DNA of 64,000 bases, taken from NCBI GenBank assembly GCA_964489425.1, contig CAZAYP010000007.1, forward strand, positions 44,573 to 108,572, written 5' to 3'. Numbering within the stretch: position 1 is the stretch's first letter; every line of letters begins with the position of its first letter. The notes beneath the pieces were generated by a model that saw only the letters and a program-made list of their open reading frames with translations, did not search any database and had not been told where the DNA came from. Of the stretch, positions 17,840-24,984 are shown one piece after another. The translations under genes and the position numbers were made by a program. This DNA comes from CAZAYP01 sp964489425 [NCBI: uncultured Verrucomicrobiota bacterium]. Its GTDB lineage: Bacteria > Verrucomicrobiota > Kiritimatiellia > RZYC01.

Positions 17840-19480
17840 CTATTCCCGGCGAGAGACGGACGGCGCCGGCACGTTTTCCAGGAACTGTTCGGGCAGCACC
17901 CAGCGCAGGGCATTGTAGTACACCGGCCAGTTGGTGCTGTTAATCACGGCGGGTGTGCGGCCGCCGTCATACTCGGCACCGTAATAGGATCCAAGCGCGC
18001 CGGCGGGGTTCGCCATGTTGATCCATGCGGCCAGCAACGAGGCGGCGCTCAGGTCCCGCACCCCGCATCCGAGGTTTGCGCTGTAACGGGTGAACCATGG
18101 CGCCGGGCCGGTACGGCCGCGCCACGTGGTGTAATCCAGGCTGTAGGTCAATTCGCGCTGTGGGGCCAGGGTGGTGCGGTCATAGGTCACTACGGTGAAG
18201 CCAGGGTTGTTGCCGTGATTGTAAAGAATCCCGTTGGCCACGTGGATAACGGCCGTCACATTGGACGTGGCCGGGTCGTTGGCCAGGTACCAGTAGCGGG
18301 TGTGGCTGTGGCCGCTGAACACGCTGGCCACCGTGCCGGAGTAGGTGGCCAGGATCTCCATGAAGCGCCGGGGAAAACCCGGCGTCCAGTCGGTGGCGGC
18401 ATACTCTGTCTGGCCCGTGCGCCAGTGCGACCACGTATCATAGGCGTCCACGCCTGGCGGGATGTGGGCGAGGATCCACGCCGGCCGGCCCGCGGCGGCG
18501 CAGGCGGCGAGCTGGGTTTCCAGGTAAACCAGTTGGTTGCTGGCGCCGGCCGTGCCGCGCAGATAGTTGGCGGAGAGGAACGTGGTCTCCAGGCTGATGA
18601 TCTCGCCGCGGCCAAACGGCACGCGGTACAGCCCCTGGTTGGTGTAGGTGGCCACGAACGCCGCGTAATCGTAGCCGGGCGCGTTGCTCAGGCCGGCGTG
18701 GAACAGGGGCGCGGTATCGGTAAAAAAAGCGTCGCCCTCGGTGATGTCATAGTCGGTCAGGTAGGTGTCGTTGTTGCCCAGGCTGAAGTAGATGGGCGTG
18801 GCCGGGAAATACTGCCGCACCTTGAGCAGAACATAGTCCACCGTCTTCAGCAGGAGCGCGCGCCCGTGGTCGGCGCTGGTGTCGCCGGTGATATGCCGAT
18901 AAAAGTTGGTCAGGTCATAATAGGGGAAATCGCCGGGCAGGATGACCGCGTCCGGATTCGGGCACGCGGCCCAGGCGTTGGTCAGCGCCGAGTCCAGCAG
19001 GCGCGGAGTGGTCACGGCCTTGGTGGTGGCATCGGCGGTGAAATACCCGTTGGTGGCGGCCGCGAAAAAGCTGTCCCACTCGGCCACGTCCACCTGCCAT
19101 AGCTGGGTGGCCACGGCGCTGGACAGGAACGGGCTCAGGTGCATGTCGGAGATGATCAGCGCCCGGCCCAAGGGGTTCGTGTAGGCCGCAGCATCGGCCA
19201 CGCGGTAGAATACGGATGGGTCCGGCGGGAGCGGAATCGTGCAACTGGCCGTGGCCCCGGTGGCCATCAGGCCGGTGATGAGCGGGGCAAACGTGGGGTA
19301 GGGGGCCAGCCACTCGGCCGACTCCACGGTGTAGACGCGGTTGGTGTCCGCAGCCCATTCGACTTGGAAACCGTCCGGGGCGCGGCGGAACTCCGCCATG
19401 TCGGGCGCGGTCGCCGCGCACCCGGCGGCCACCATCACCAGGACAAAGCCCGAACCCAGCGAAACAACGCTGCTTTTCAA
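17840..19480 (-). CDS. exported calcineurin-like (sphingomyelinase-type) phosphodiesterase
   Basis: A 546-residue metallophosphoesterase with the full set of metal-binding motifs: D-M-H (Asp112, His114), L-P-G-D-F, G-N-N-D, A-H-I-P-P-G and G-H-S-H-T-R. The order and spacing resemble acid sphingomyelinase-like phosphodiesterases. The N-terminus is a signal sequence with a near-lipobox (V-A-A-G-C). A short beta-rich domain precedes the catalytic domain (T-N-R-V-Y-T-V-E-S-A to F-Y-R-V), a style common in PVC exported proteins. The start is TTG with GAGGG seven bases upstream. It begins ten bases after hisF and is probably the last gene of the SPFH operon. The natural phosphodiester is unknown. 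Confidence 0.85.
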   Translation of the reverse strand: MKSSVVSLGSGFVLVMVAAGCAATAPDMAEFRRAPDGFQVEWAADTNRVYTVESAEWLAPYPTFAPLITGLMATGATASCTIPLPPDPSVFYRVADAAAYTNPLGRALIISDMHLSPFLSSAVATQLWQVDVAEWDSFFAAATNGYFTADATTKAVTTPRLLDSALTNAWAACPNPDAVILPGDFPYYDLTNFYRHITGDTSADHGRALLLKTVDYVLLKVRQYFPATPIYFSLGNNDTYLTDYDITEGDAFFTDTAPLFHAGLSNAPGYDYAAFVATYTNQGLYRVPFGRGEIISLETTFLSANYLRGTAGASNQLVYLETQLAACAAAGRPAWILAHIPPGVDAYDTWSHWRTGQTEYAATDWTPGFPRRFMEILATYSGTVASVFSGHSHTRYWYLANDPATSNVTAVIHVANGILYNHGNNPGFTVVTYDRTTLAPQRELTYSLDYTTWRGRTGPAPWFTRYSANLGCGVRDLSAASLLAAWINMANPAGALGSYYGAEYDGGRTPAVINSTNWPVYYNALRWVLPEQFLENVPAPSVSRRE

Positions 19481-19490
19481 GCGTTAACCC

Positions 19491-20258
19491 TCACGGTTGG
19501 CGCACGGCCACGCCGTGCGACTTGAGGTATTCCTTGACCTGGCCGATGGTGAACGTGCCGAAGTGGAACACCGAGGCAGCCAGGACCGCCTGGGCATGGC
19601 CCTCGACCACGGCCTGGAGGAAGTGCGCCAACTTGCCCGCGCCGCCGCTGGCGATCACCGGCAGGCCGGTGGCGTCGGCAATGCCGCGGGTGAGCGGCAG
19701 GTCGTAGCCGTCCAGGCTGCCGTCCGCCGCCTTGCTGGTTGGCAGGATCTGGCCCGCGCCCAGGGCCGCCATCTCGCGCGCAAACTCGATGGCGTCCTTG
19801 CCCGTGGCGGTTCGGCCGCCGTCAATGTACACCTCGCGTTGCGAGGGCAGGGCGGGGTTCACGTCGGCGTCAATGGCCACGATGATGCGCTCGGCGCCGA
19901 ACTTCTGGGCCGCTTCCCTGACCAGGTCGGGCTGGCGGTAGGCGGCGCTGGAGATACTCACGCAGCGCGCGCCGGCGGCCAGGGCCGACTCGATGTCCGC
20001 GATGGATTTGATGCCGCCGCCCACGGTCACCGGCACCTTGACCGCCGCGGTCACCTGGCGCAGCACGTTGAACATGGTTTGGCGTTTTTCCACCGTGGCG
20101 GTGATGTCCAGGAAGGCGATCTCGTCCGCCCCGCCCGCGGCATAGGCCTGGGCGGCTTCGACCGGGTCCGCGGCATCGCGCAGGTCGACAAAGTGCACCC
20201 CCTTGACCACGCGGCCGTTTTTCATGTCCAGGCAGGGGATGATGCGAATAATGCTCAT
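19491..20258 (-). CDS. hisF: imidazole glycerol phosphate synthase cyclase subunit HisF
   Basis: A TIM-barrel cyclase of histidine biosynthesis (255 residues), which uses ammonia from HisH to form imidazole glycerol phosphate and AICAR. Catalytic Asp11 (P-C-L-D-M-K-N-G-R-V-V-K-G) and Asp130 (V-A-I-D-A-D) are at their canonical numbers, and the phosphate-binding V-G-G-G-I and A-S-G-G-A-G are intact. The loop usually reading T-S-M-D-R-D-G is T-S-K-A-A-D-G here. AAGAGGAG precedes the ATG. An in-frame extension upstream is rejected. No other his gene is adjacent. It sits between the SPFH genes and the phosphodiesterase. Confidence 0.96.
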   Translation of the reverse strand: MSIIRIIPCLDMKNGRVVKGVHFVDLRDAADPVEAAQAYAAGGADEIAFLDITATVEKRQTMFNVLRQVTAAVKVPVTVGGGIKSIADIESALAAGARCVSISSAAYRQPDLVREAAQKFGAERIIVAIDADVNPALPSQREVYIDGGRTATGKDAIEFAREMAALGAGQILPTSKAADGSLDGYDLPLTRGIADATGLPVIASGGAGKLAHFLQAVVEGHAQAVLAASVFHFGTFTIGQVKEYLKSHGVAVRQP

Positions 20259-20305
20259 GCAGGCTCCTCTTGTAGGGTGGGGTTGAACTCCGAAGGTCCG
20301 CCCGG

Positions 20306-21997
20306 TTACGGTTTGGCCGGCGGCGCGGGGTTGATCACCGCGGCCGCGCCCAGATCGCCCAGGGCGGCCTTCTGCAGATCCGTCCACAGGGTGCCGGTCC
20401 CGGCGTGCAGGATGTTGACGGCCAGGTCATCCTTCAGCGCGCGCGCCAGGACCCAGAGGTTGTACGCCACCGGGTCCTGGAACGACTGGATGCGCATCTT
20501 GAAGCCGTTGGCTTTCTCGCCCTCCACCATGCGGATGACGTCCGCCTCGGCCGTGCCCAGCTTGGTCACCCGTTCGGCGCGGACGCCCGCGGTTTGCTTT
20601 TCAATTTCCGCCACGATCTTCATGGTGCCGCCATTGATTTCCGCGACCTGTTTTTCCTGGTCCGCCTTGATCTCGGCCTTGAGCTTTTCGGTTTCCTGGG
20701 CGACCTGCTCGCGGCGCTGCTCGATGAGGCTGATTTGGGTGTTGAGCTCCGCCTGGATCTTGGCCGTGTTCTGCTTTTCCTTGTTGGTCAGGTCCTGCTC
20801 CTGGGCCACGCTGGCCTGCTGGATCGGGTCGAGGATCTGCATGGGCACATTGACGTGGCGGATCAAAGCGCTGGAAATGATGATTTTCTTGGCCGCCAGG
20901 GCCTTGGCCAGGTTCTCGGTCAGATCTTTTTGGAACATCTCGCGGCCTTCGCCCACGATGAAGTCGCGCGCGCCATAGGCCGAGCCTTTCAGGCGCGAGA
21001 CCGACAGGATCTGGGGCATGATGATTTTATCCACCGCGGCGGGCAGGTCGCCGTAGCTGCGGAAAATCCAGGCGATGTTTTCCGGCAGCAGCTCGAACTC
21101 CACGGTCATGTCCAGGCTGATCTCGAACCCGTCGCGCGACGGGAACTCCACGAACTGGTTGAGCACGAAGGTAGCTTCCGTGGCGGAGTAGCTCGACTTG
21201 GAGCCCGGGGCCATCTTGTCCACCTCCTGCATGGGCGCGGGCGCCAGGTACTGGGATTGCTGCAGGTAATCGCCGCGCTTGGCCTTCTGTTCGCGCAGTT
21301 GGTTGGCCTGGAGCGTGTTCATGGTCTCGTTCTGCGTGGCGATCTGGGTCTTGGTGATGACCGCGCTGCCGGCCTTGCCGAGCAGCGACACCTGGTTGAC
21401 GCCGATCTCGAGGATGTCGATCTTGAACTCCATGGGGTTCAGGTAATAGAGCCCCGGCTGCAACACATCCCGGCGCACGCCTTTCTCGCCGCGGGTGGCG
21501 AACTGGCCTTCCGGCGCCTGCTTGCCGGCGAGGGACGTGATGACCCCGTCGTACCCGATGGGGATGCTGATGGCATCCACAACGTCCACGTGGTAGCCCA
21601 CGGGATTGAGCCGGTACTTGCCCGGCCCCAGCACATTGCGCCAGATGCCCTTCTGGCCGGGCTGCGCCAGGAATTCGCCCGGCGGCAGGTCCTCGCCCAC
21701 CTTGGATGTCACCACGCCCACCTTGCCGGCGGGGATCACGAGCACCTGCACGATGTCATGCGCGTAGAAGAAGGGGTTGAGGAAATGGCGCCCCTCGCCG
21801 AGCACGTCGGCCCGCACGCCCTGTTGATCCTGGCCGGCCAGGATCTGCCCCGGCGGCAGACTTTTGCCCACCTTGGAAATCACGACCGCCATCTCGTTGG
21901 GGCTGACATAAAACCGGCAGAAAAACCAGTGCCAGCAGAACCACAATCCCCAAACGGCCAGCGCCAGCAGCACAACGGTACGGATAATATTCTTCAT
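20306..21997 (-). CDS. SPFH/band-7 membrane protein with three N-terminal repeats (first of pair)
   Basis: A 563-residue protein anchored by one N-terminal helix (about 7-28). Three tandem repeats follow (31-87, 88-144, 145-199). The first two are exactly 57 residues and align without gaps: (I/V)-x-x-G/N-x-x-V-V-x-S-K-V-G-x-x-L-P-P-G, then D/N-V-L-G-x-G-x-x-x-L-N-P. A Gln-rich insert leads to the SPFH domain (about 270-420), then a charged coiled coil (E-Q-R-R-E-Q-V-A-Q-E-T-E-K-L-K-A) and a hydrophobic C-terminal tail. Relatives (stomatin, flotillin, HflK/HflC) build membrane microdomains or cages. Its ATG overlaps the stop of the other SPFH gene, which points to a hetero-oligomer. No protease gene is adjacent. 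Confidence 0.88.
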   Translation of the reverse strand: MKNIIRTVVLLALAVWGLWFCWHWFFCRFYVSPNEMAVVISKVGKSLPPGQILAGQDQQGVRADVLGEGRHFLNPFFYAHDIVQVLVIPAGKVGVVTSKVGEDLPPGEFLAQPGQKGIWRNVLGPGKYRLNPVGYHVDVVDAISIPIGYDGVITSLAGKQAPEGQFATRGEKGVRRDVLQPGLYYLNPMEFKIDILEIGVNQVSLLGKAGSAVITKTQIATQNETMNTLQANQLREQKAKRGDYLQQSQYLAPAPMQEVDKMAPGSKSSYSATEATFVLNQFVEFPSRDGFEISLDMTVEFELLPENIAWIFRSYGDLPAAVDKIIMPQILSVSRLKGSAYGARDFIVGEGREMFQKDLTENLAKALAAKKIIISSALIRHVNVPMQILDPIQQASVAQEQDLTNKEKQNTAKIQAELNTQISLIEQRREQVAQETEKLKAEIKADQEKQVAEINGGTMKIVAEIEKQTAGVRAERVTKLGTAEADVIRMVEGEKANGFKMRIQSFQDPVAYNLWVLARALKDDLAVNILHAGTGTLWTDLQKAALGDLGAAAVINPAPPAKP

Positions 21998-23541
21998 GGC
22001 GCCACCTCCTTGCCCGTGGGCAGATAAGGCAGGAACAAGGCCCCCAGTTCGCCGGGTTGGTCACCGCCCAGGATCGTGCTGATGCGCGGGCCGACGCGCT
22101 CGTAAAACGCGTGGCGCGCCAGGTTGATCCCGTTGCCGAACGCCGTGACCTGGTCGCGCAGCACGCCGGCCTCGGCCTCGTTGCGCAGGCGGATGACGTC
22201 CCGGTCGGCGCCCGCGCGCAGGCAGATGGCGTCGGCCTGGGCCGTGGCCGCGTCGTTCTCCAGCCGGGCCACCTCCAGCGCCTGCTGCGCCGCGATTCGG
22301 CGCACGGCCTGGTCCTGCTGGGCCAGGATCACCGCGCGGATGCGGACGGTTTCGGCTTCCACCTTCTCGCGGTTCTGCACCGCCAGCATTTCCTGTTTGG
22401 TCAGCTCGGCCTTGGACTTGGCCTGCACGATCTGCTCCTCGAACTTGCGCGCGGTCTGCACGGCCACCTCGCGGTCGCGGATGATGCTGGCGATCTCGTC
22501 CGGGGGGGTGATGTTGCGGATCAGCACCGAGCGGATCTCCACGCCCCATGATTCGCACTGCTGCTTGAGGTGCTTTTCCAGGTTGTCCTGGAACTGCTGG
22601 CGGGTGTCGCCCATGATATAGTTCTTGGCCGGGTTCTTGCTGCCCTCGATGCGGCTGAACCCGCGCGCCTTGGGCAGGATGATCTTCTGGAGCACGTCGT
22701 CCATCTCGCCGACGCGGTGCGTGACCAGCGCCACCTTGTCGGGGATCAGCGCGTACTCGATCGTGCCTTCCACGGTGACCGTGAACCCGTCGAAGGTCAG
22801 GAAGGTGATCGCGTCGTCGCCGGACATTTCAAAGCGCTGGCTCTGCAGCGTGACCTCCACCACGTTGAACATGTAAGGATTGAGGTAATAGGTGCCCGGG
22901 TCGAGGATCGTCGGCAGCACGCCCTTCATGCCCTCGGTCACGAGAAACCGGTTGCGCTCGGTTTCGGGCAGATCGCTGTTCAGCACATCCTTGCCGACCA
23001 GCGAGTTGACCACCCCGGCGCCGCCGGGCTTCACGGTGATGGCCTCGGCGATCTGCACGTAATAGGCATACGGATTGATGCGGTACTTGCCGGGGCTCAG
23101 CACGTCCGGCAGGATGCCCTTGGTGCCGGCGCGCGCCACGATCTCGCCGCTGGGCAACTCCGCGCCGTACAGGCGGATCTGCACCCCCAGCTTGCCCGCG
23201 GGGATGTCGGTGATGCGGTGGTATTCCCAGCCCCAGGAGTACGGGTTGCGGAAATAGCGGCCCTCGGGCAGCACGTCCAACTGGATGCCTTTCTCGCCCG
23301 GGTCCAGCGCCAGGATCTGCCCGGACGGCAGGTCGCGGCCGGTTTTGTGGATCAGCACGGCGATCTCGCCCGGCCCGGGTTCGATGCGGCAGAACACCCA
23401 GAACCAGATCGGCCCGAACACCAGCAGGAACAGCATCAGCATCCAGAAGAGCACACACCCGGTGGGCAGCCGGCCCATGGGGCCGGGCGCGGCATGGCGG
23501 CGGGTCGGTTCCGGCGTTGCCTGCAAATCAGTTTCACCCAT
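21994..23541 (-). CDS. SPFH/band-7 membrane protein with three N-terminal repeats (second of pair)
   Basis: A 515-residue paralogue of the preceding SPFH protein. A longer cytoplasmic leader (about 27 residues) is followed by one membrane helix (28-51). Three repeats occupy about 53-112, 113-169 and 170-233. The middle one is again 57 residues and shares I-P-A-G-K-x-G-V, P-x-G-E, D-V-L-S-P-G-K-Y-R-I-N-P. The SPFH domain (about 234-360) contains P-K-A-R-G-F-S-R-I-E-G-S. A coiled coil rich in Glu, Ala and Arg follows to about 460. AAGAGGAGG precedes the ATG. Together with its partner it recalls the HflK/HflC arrangement, but the extra repeats are not part of those proteins. Confidence 0.88.
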   Translation of the reverse strand: MGETDLQATPEPTRRHAAPGPMGRLPTGCVLFWMLMLFLLVFGPIWFWVFCRIEPGPGEIAVLIHKTGRDLPSGQILALDPGEKGIQLDVLPEGRYFRNPYSWGWEYHRITDIPAGKLGVQIRLYGAELPSGEIVARAGTKGILPDVLSPGKYRINPYAYYVQIAEAITVKPGGAGVVNSLVGKDVLNSDLPETERNRFLVTEGMKGVLPTILDPGTYYLNPYMFNVVEVTLQSQRFEMSGDDAITFLTFDGFTVTVEGTIEYALIPDKVALVTHRVGEMDDVLQKIILPKARGFSRIEGSKNPAKNYIMGDTRQQFQDNLEKHLKQQCESWGVEIRSVLIRNITPPDEIASIIRDREVAVQTARKFEEQIVQAKSKAELTKQEMLAVQNREKVEAETVRIRAVILAQQDQAVRRIAAQQALEVARLENDAATAQADAICLRAGADRDVIRLRNEAEAGVLRDQVTAFGNGINLARHAFYERVGPRISTILGGDQPGELGALFLPYLPTGKEVAP

Positions 23542-23654
23542 GGTTGCTTCCTCCTCTTGGGGTCAGCGCGGCTCAGGCCGCATTTCCCCGCATTGCGTCA
23601 TCGTTGCCCGGTGCAAATCAAGTCGAACGAGCGTGCAGCCCGCGGCCGGCCAGG

Positions 23655-24893
23655 TCAGGGCGCGGGCGGCAGCTCGATGTGAAACGCCGCCCCGCCCTCG
23701 GGCGGGCGGGCGGCCCAGATGTTGCCGCCCAGGTCCTGGATAATTTCGCGGCAGATGGACAGGCCCAGGCCGGTCCCGCGCTCCGCCCCTTTGGTCGTGA
23801 AAAACGGCTCCCAGATCCGGTTCAGCAGCGCCTCGGGAATGCCCGGCCCGGTGTCGATCAGGCTGATGCGGATTTTGCCGTCCCGGCTTTCGCCCGTCAT
23901 GGTCACCTTGCCGCCGCGCTGGGCGGACATGGCTTCCACCGCGTTTTTGATGATGTTGACGAACACCTGCTCCAGTTGCTGGGGGTTCACCAGCACCGGG
24001 GGGATGTCTGCCGCAAAATGCTGGACAATTTCCACGTTGTGCTGGCGGGTGAGGTAGCGGCACAGCTTGGCAGCCCGCGCCGCGAGCGTGCCCACGGCGC
24101 AGGACTCGCGCTGGTTCGCCCCTTGGCGCGCAAAGTTGCGCAGGTCTTCAACGATGTTGATGACCCGGTTGATCCCTTCGTGGATCACGTCCATGGCCGG
24201 CAAAGTCTCGTCCACGTACGTGGTGAGCGCCGTGCGCTGGTCCGGAACGCTGTTGGCCAGCTCCCGCAGGATCGGCGTGATTTTGTCGTACTGGTACTGG
24301 GTTTCGTACAGGCCGTTGCAGATGTAGCCGAGCGCGTTGCTGATCTCGTGGGCCAGGCCGACGGCCAGGGTGCCCAGCGATACCAGTCGGTCGGCGTGGA
24401 ACAGCTGGCGCGCCCGCTCCTCGGCCAGGGTTTGCATGCGCGTGGCCAGTTCCCGCGACTGCTGCTCGAGCAACACCTGCTCCTTGATTTTCTCGTGGGC
24501 TTCCACCAGGCGGCGGCCCACGGTCATCCGGCAGTGCAGCTCTTCCAGGTCCAGCGGTTTGGAAATAAAGTCGTGCGCGCCCCGCAGCAGCGCCTCGTGG
24601 CGCGCCTTGCGCCCGGTTTTAACCGTCAACAAGATGAGGTAGATGAACGGGCTTTCCGTTTTGGCGAGGATCTTCTGGCACACTTCCGGACCGCTCAGAC
24701 CCGGCATGAGCCAGTCGAGAATGGCGATTTGGGGTGGGTGGTCGCCGGCCAGGATGTTGAATGCGTCTTCGCCGTTGCCGGTTTCCACCACCTCATAGCC
24801 CTGGTTAGCCAGATGCCGGCTCACCAGGGAGCGGATCGTTGCCTCGTCGTCAGCTATGAGAACTTTTACCACCGGTGTCGTTCTGCTTGCCAA
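23655..24893 (-). CDS. receiver-histidine kinase (REC, HisKA-like, HATPase)
   Basis: A 412-residue soluble protein with an inverted order: an N-terminal receiver (D-D-E, phospho-acceptor in A-I-L-D-W-L-M-P-G, L-T-V-K, S-K-P-L) and then a kinase core. The core has L-A-H-E-I-S-N-A-L-G as phosphorylation site, N-I-I-K-N-A-V-E-A, D-T-G-P-G-I-P, W-E-P-F-F-T-T-K and G-T-G-L-G-L-S. Such proteins usually receive phosphate from another kinase and re-enter a relay. The start is a TTG just downstream of a strong promoter, and a GTG seven codons later is the alternative. It is the first gene of the strand that continues into the SPFH pair (113-base gap). Confidence 0.9.
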   Translation of the reverse strand: MASRTTPVVKVLIADDEATIRSLVSRHLANQGYEVVETGNGEDAFNILAGDHPPQIAILDWLMPGLSGPEVCQKILAKTESPFIYLILLTVKTGRKARHEALLRGAHDFISKPLDLEELHCRMTVGRRLVEAHEKIKEQVLLEQQSRELATRMQTLAEERARQLFHADRLVSLGTLAVGLAHEISNALGYICNGLYETQYQYDKITPILRELANSVPDQRTALTTYVDETLPAMDVIHEGINRVINIVEDLRNFARQGANQRESCAVGTLAARAAKLCRYLTRQHNVEIVQHFAADIPPVLVNPQQLEQVFVNIIKNAVEAMSAQRGGKVTMTGESRDGKIRISLIDTGPGIPEALLNRIWEPFFTTKGAERGTGLGLSICREIIQDLGGNIWAARPPEGGAAFHIELPPAP

Positions 24894-24904
24894 AGTACAC
24901 GCAA

Positions 24905-24934
24905 ACTATAGCCTTGCACAGGGTGCGGCGTCAA
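24905..24934 (-). promoter_or_regulatory. sigma70-like promoter for the receiver-kinase/SPFH operon
   Basis: Minus-strand TTGACG, 18-base spacer, TATAGT; the -10 box ends 11 bases before the TTG start. It is back to back with the promoter of the divergent nucleotidyltransferase-kinase gene. Confidence 0.6.
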
Positions 24935-24949
24935 AAAGTAATTCGTTGT

Positions 24950-24978
24950 TTTTTTCGTCCGCGCGGCCGTGGTAGGCT
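24950..24978 (+). promoter_or_regulatory. promoter giving a leaderless transcript for the MurU-AmgK-like gene
   Basis: A T-rich -35 region (TTTTTT), 17-base spacer, TAGGCT; the -10 box ends six bases before the ATG and there is no Shine-Dalgarno site. Confidence 0.4.
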
Positions 24979-24984
24979 GGCCCC

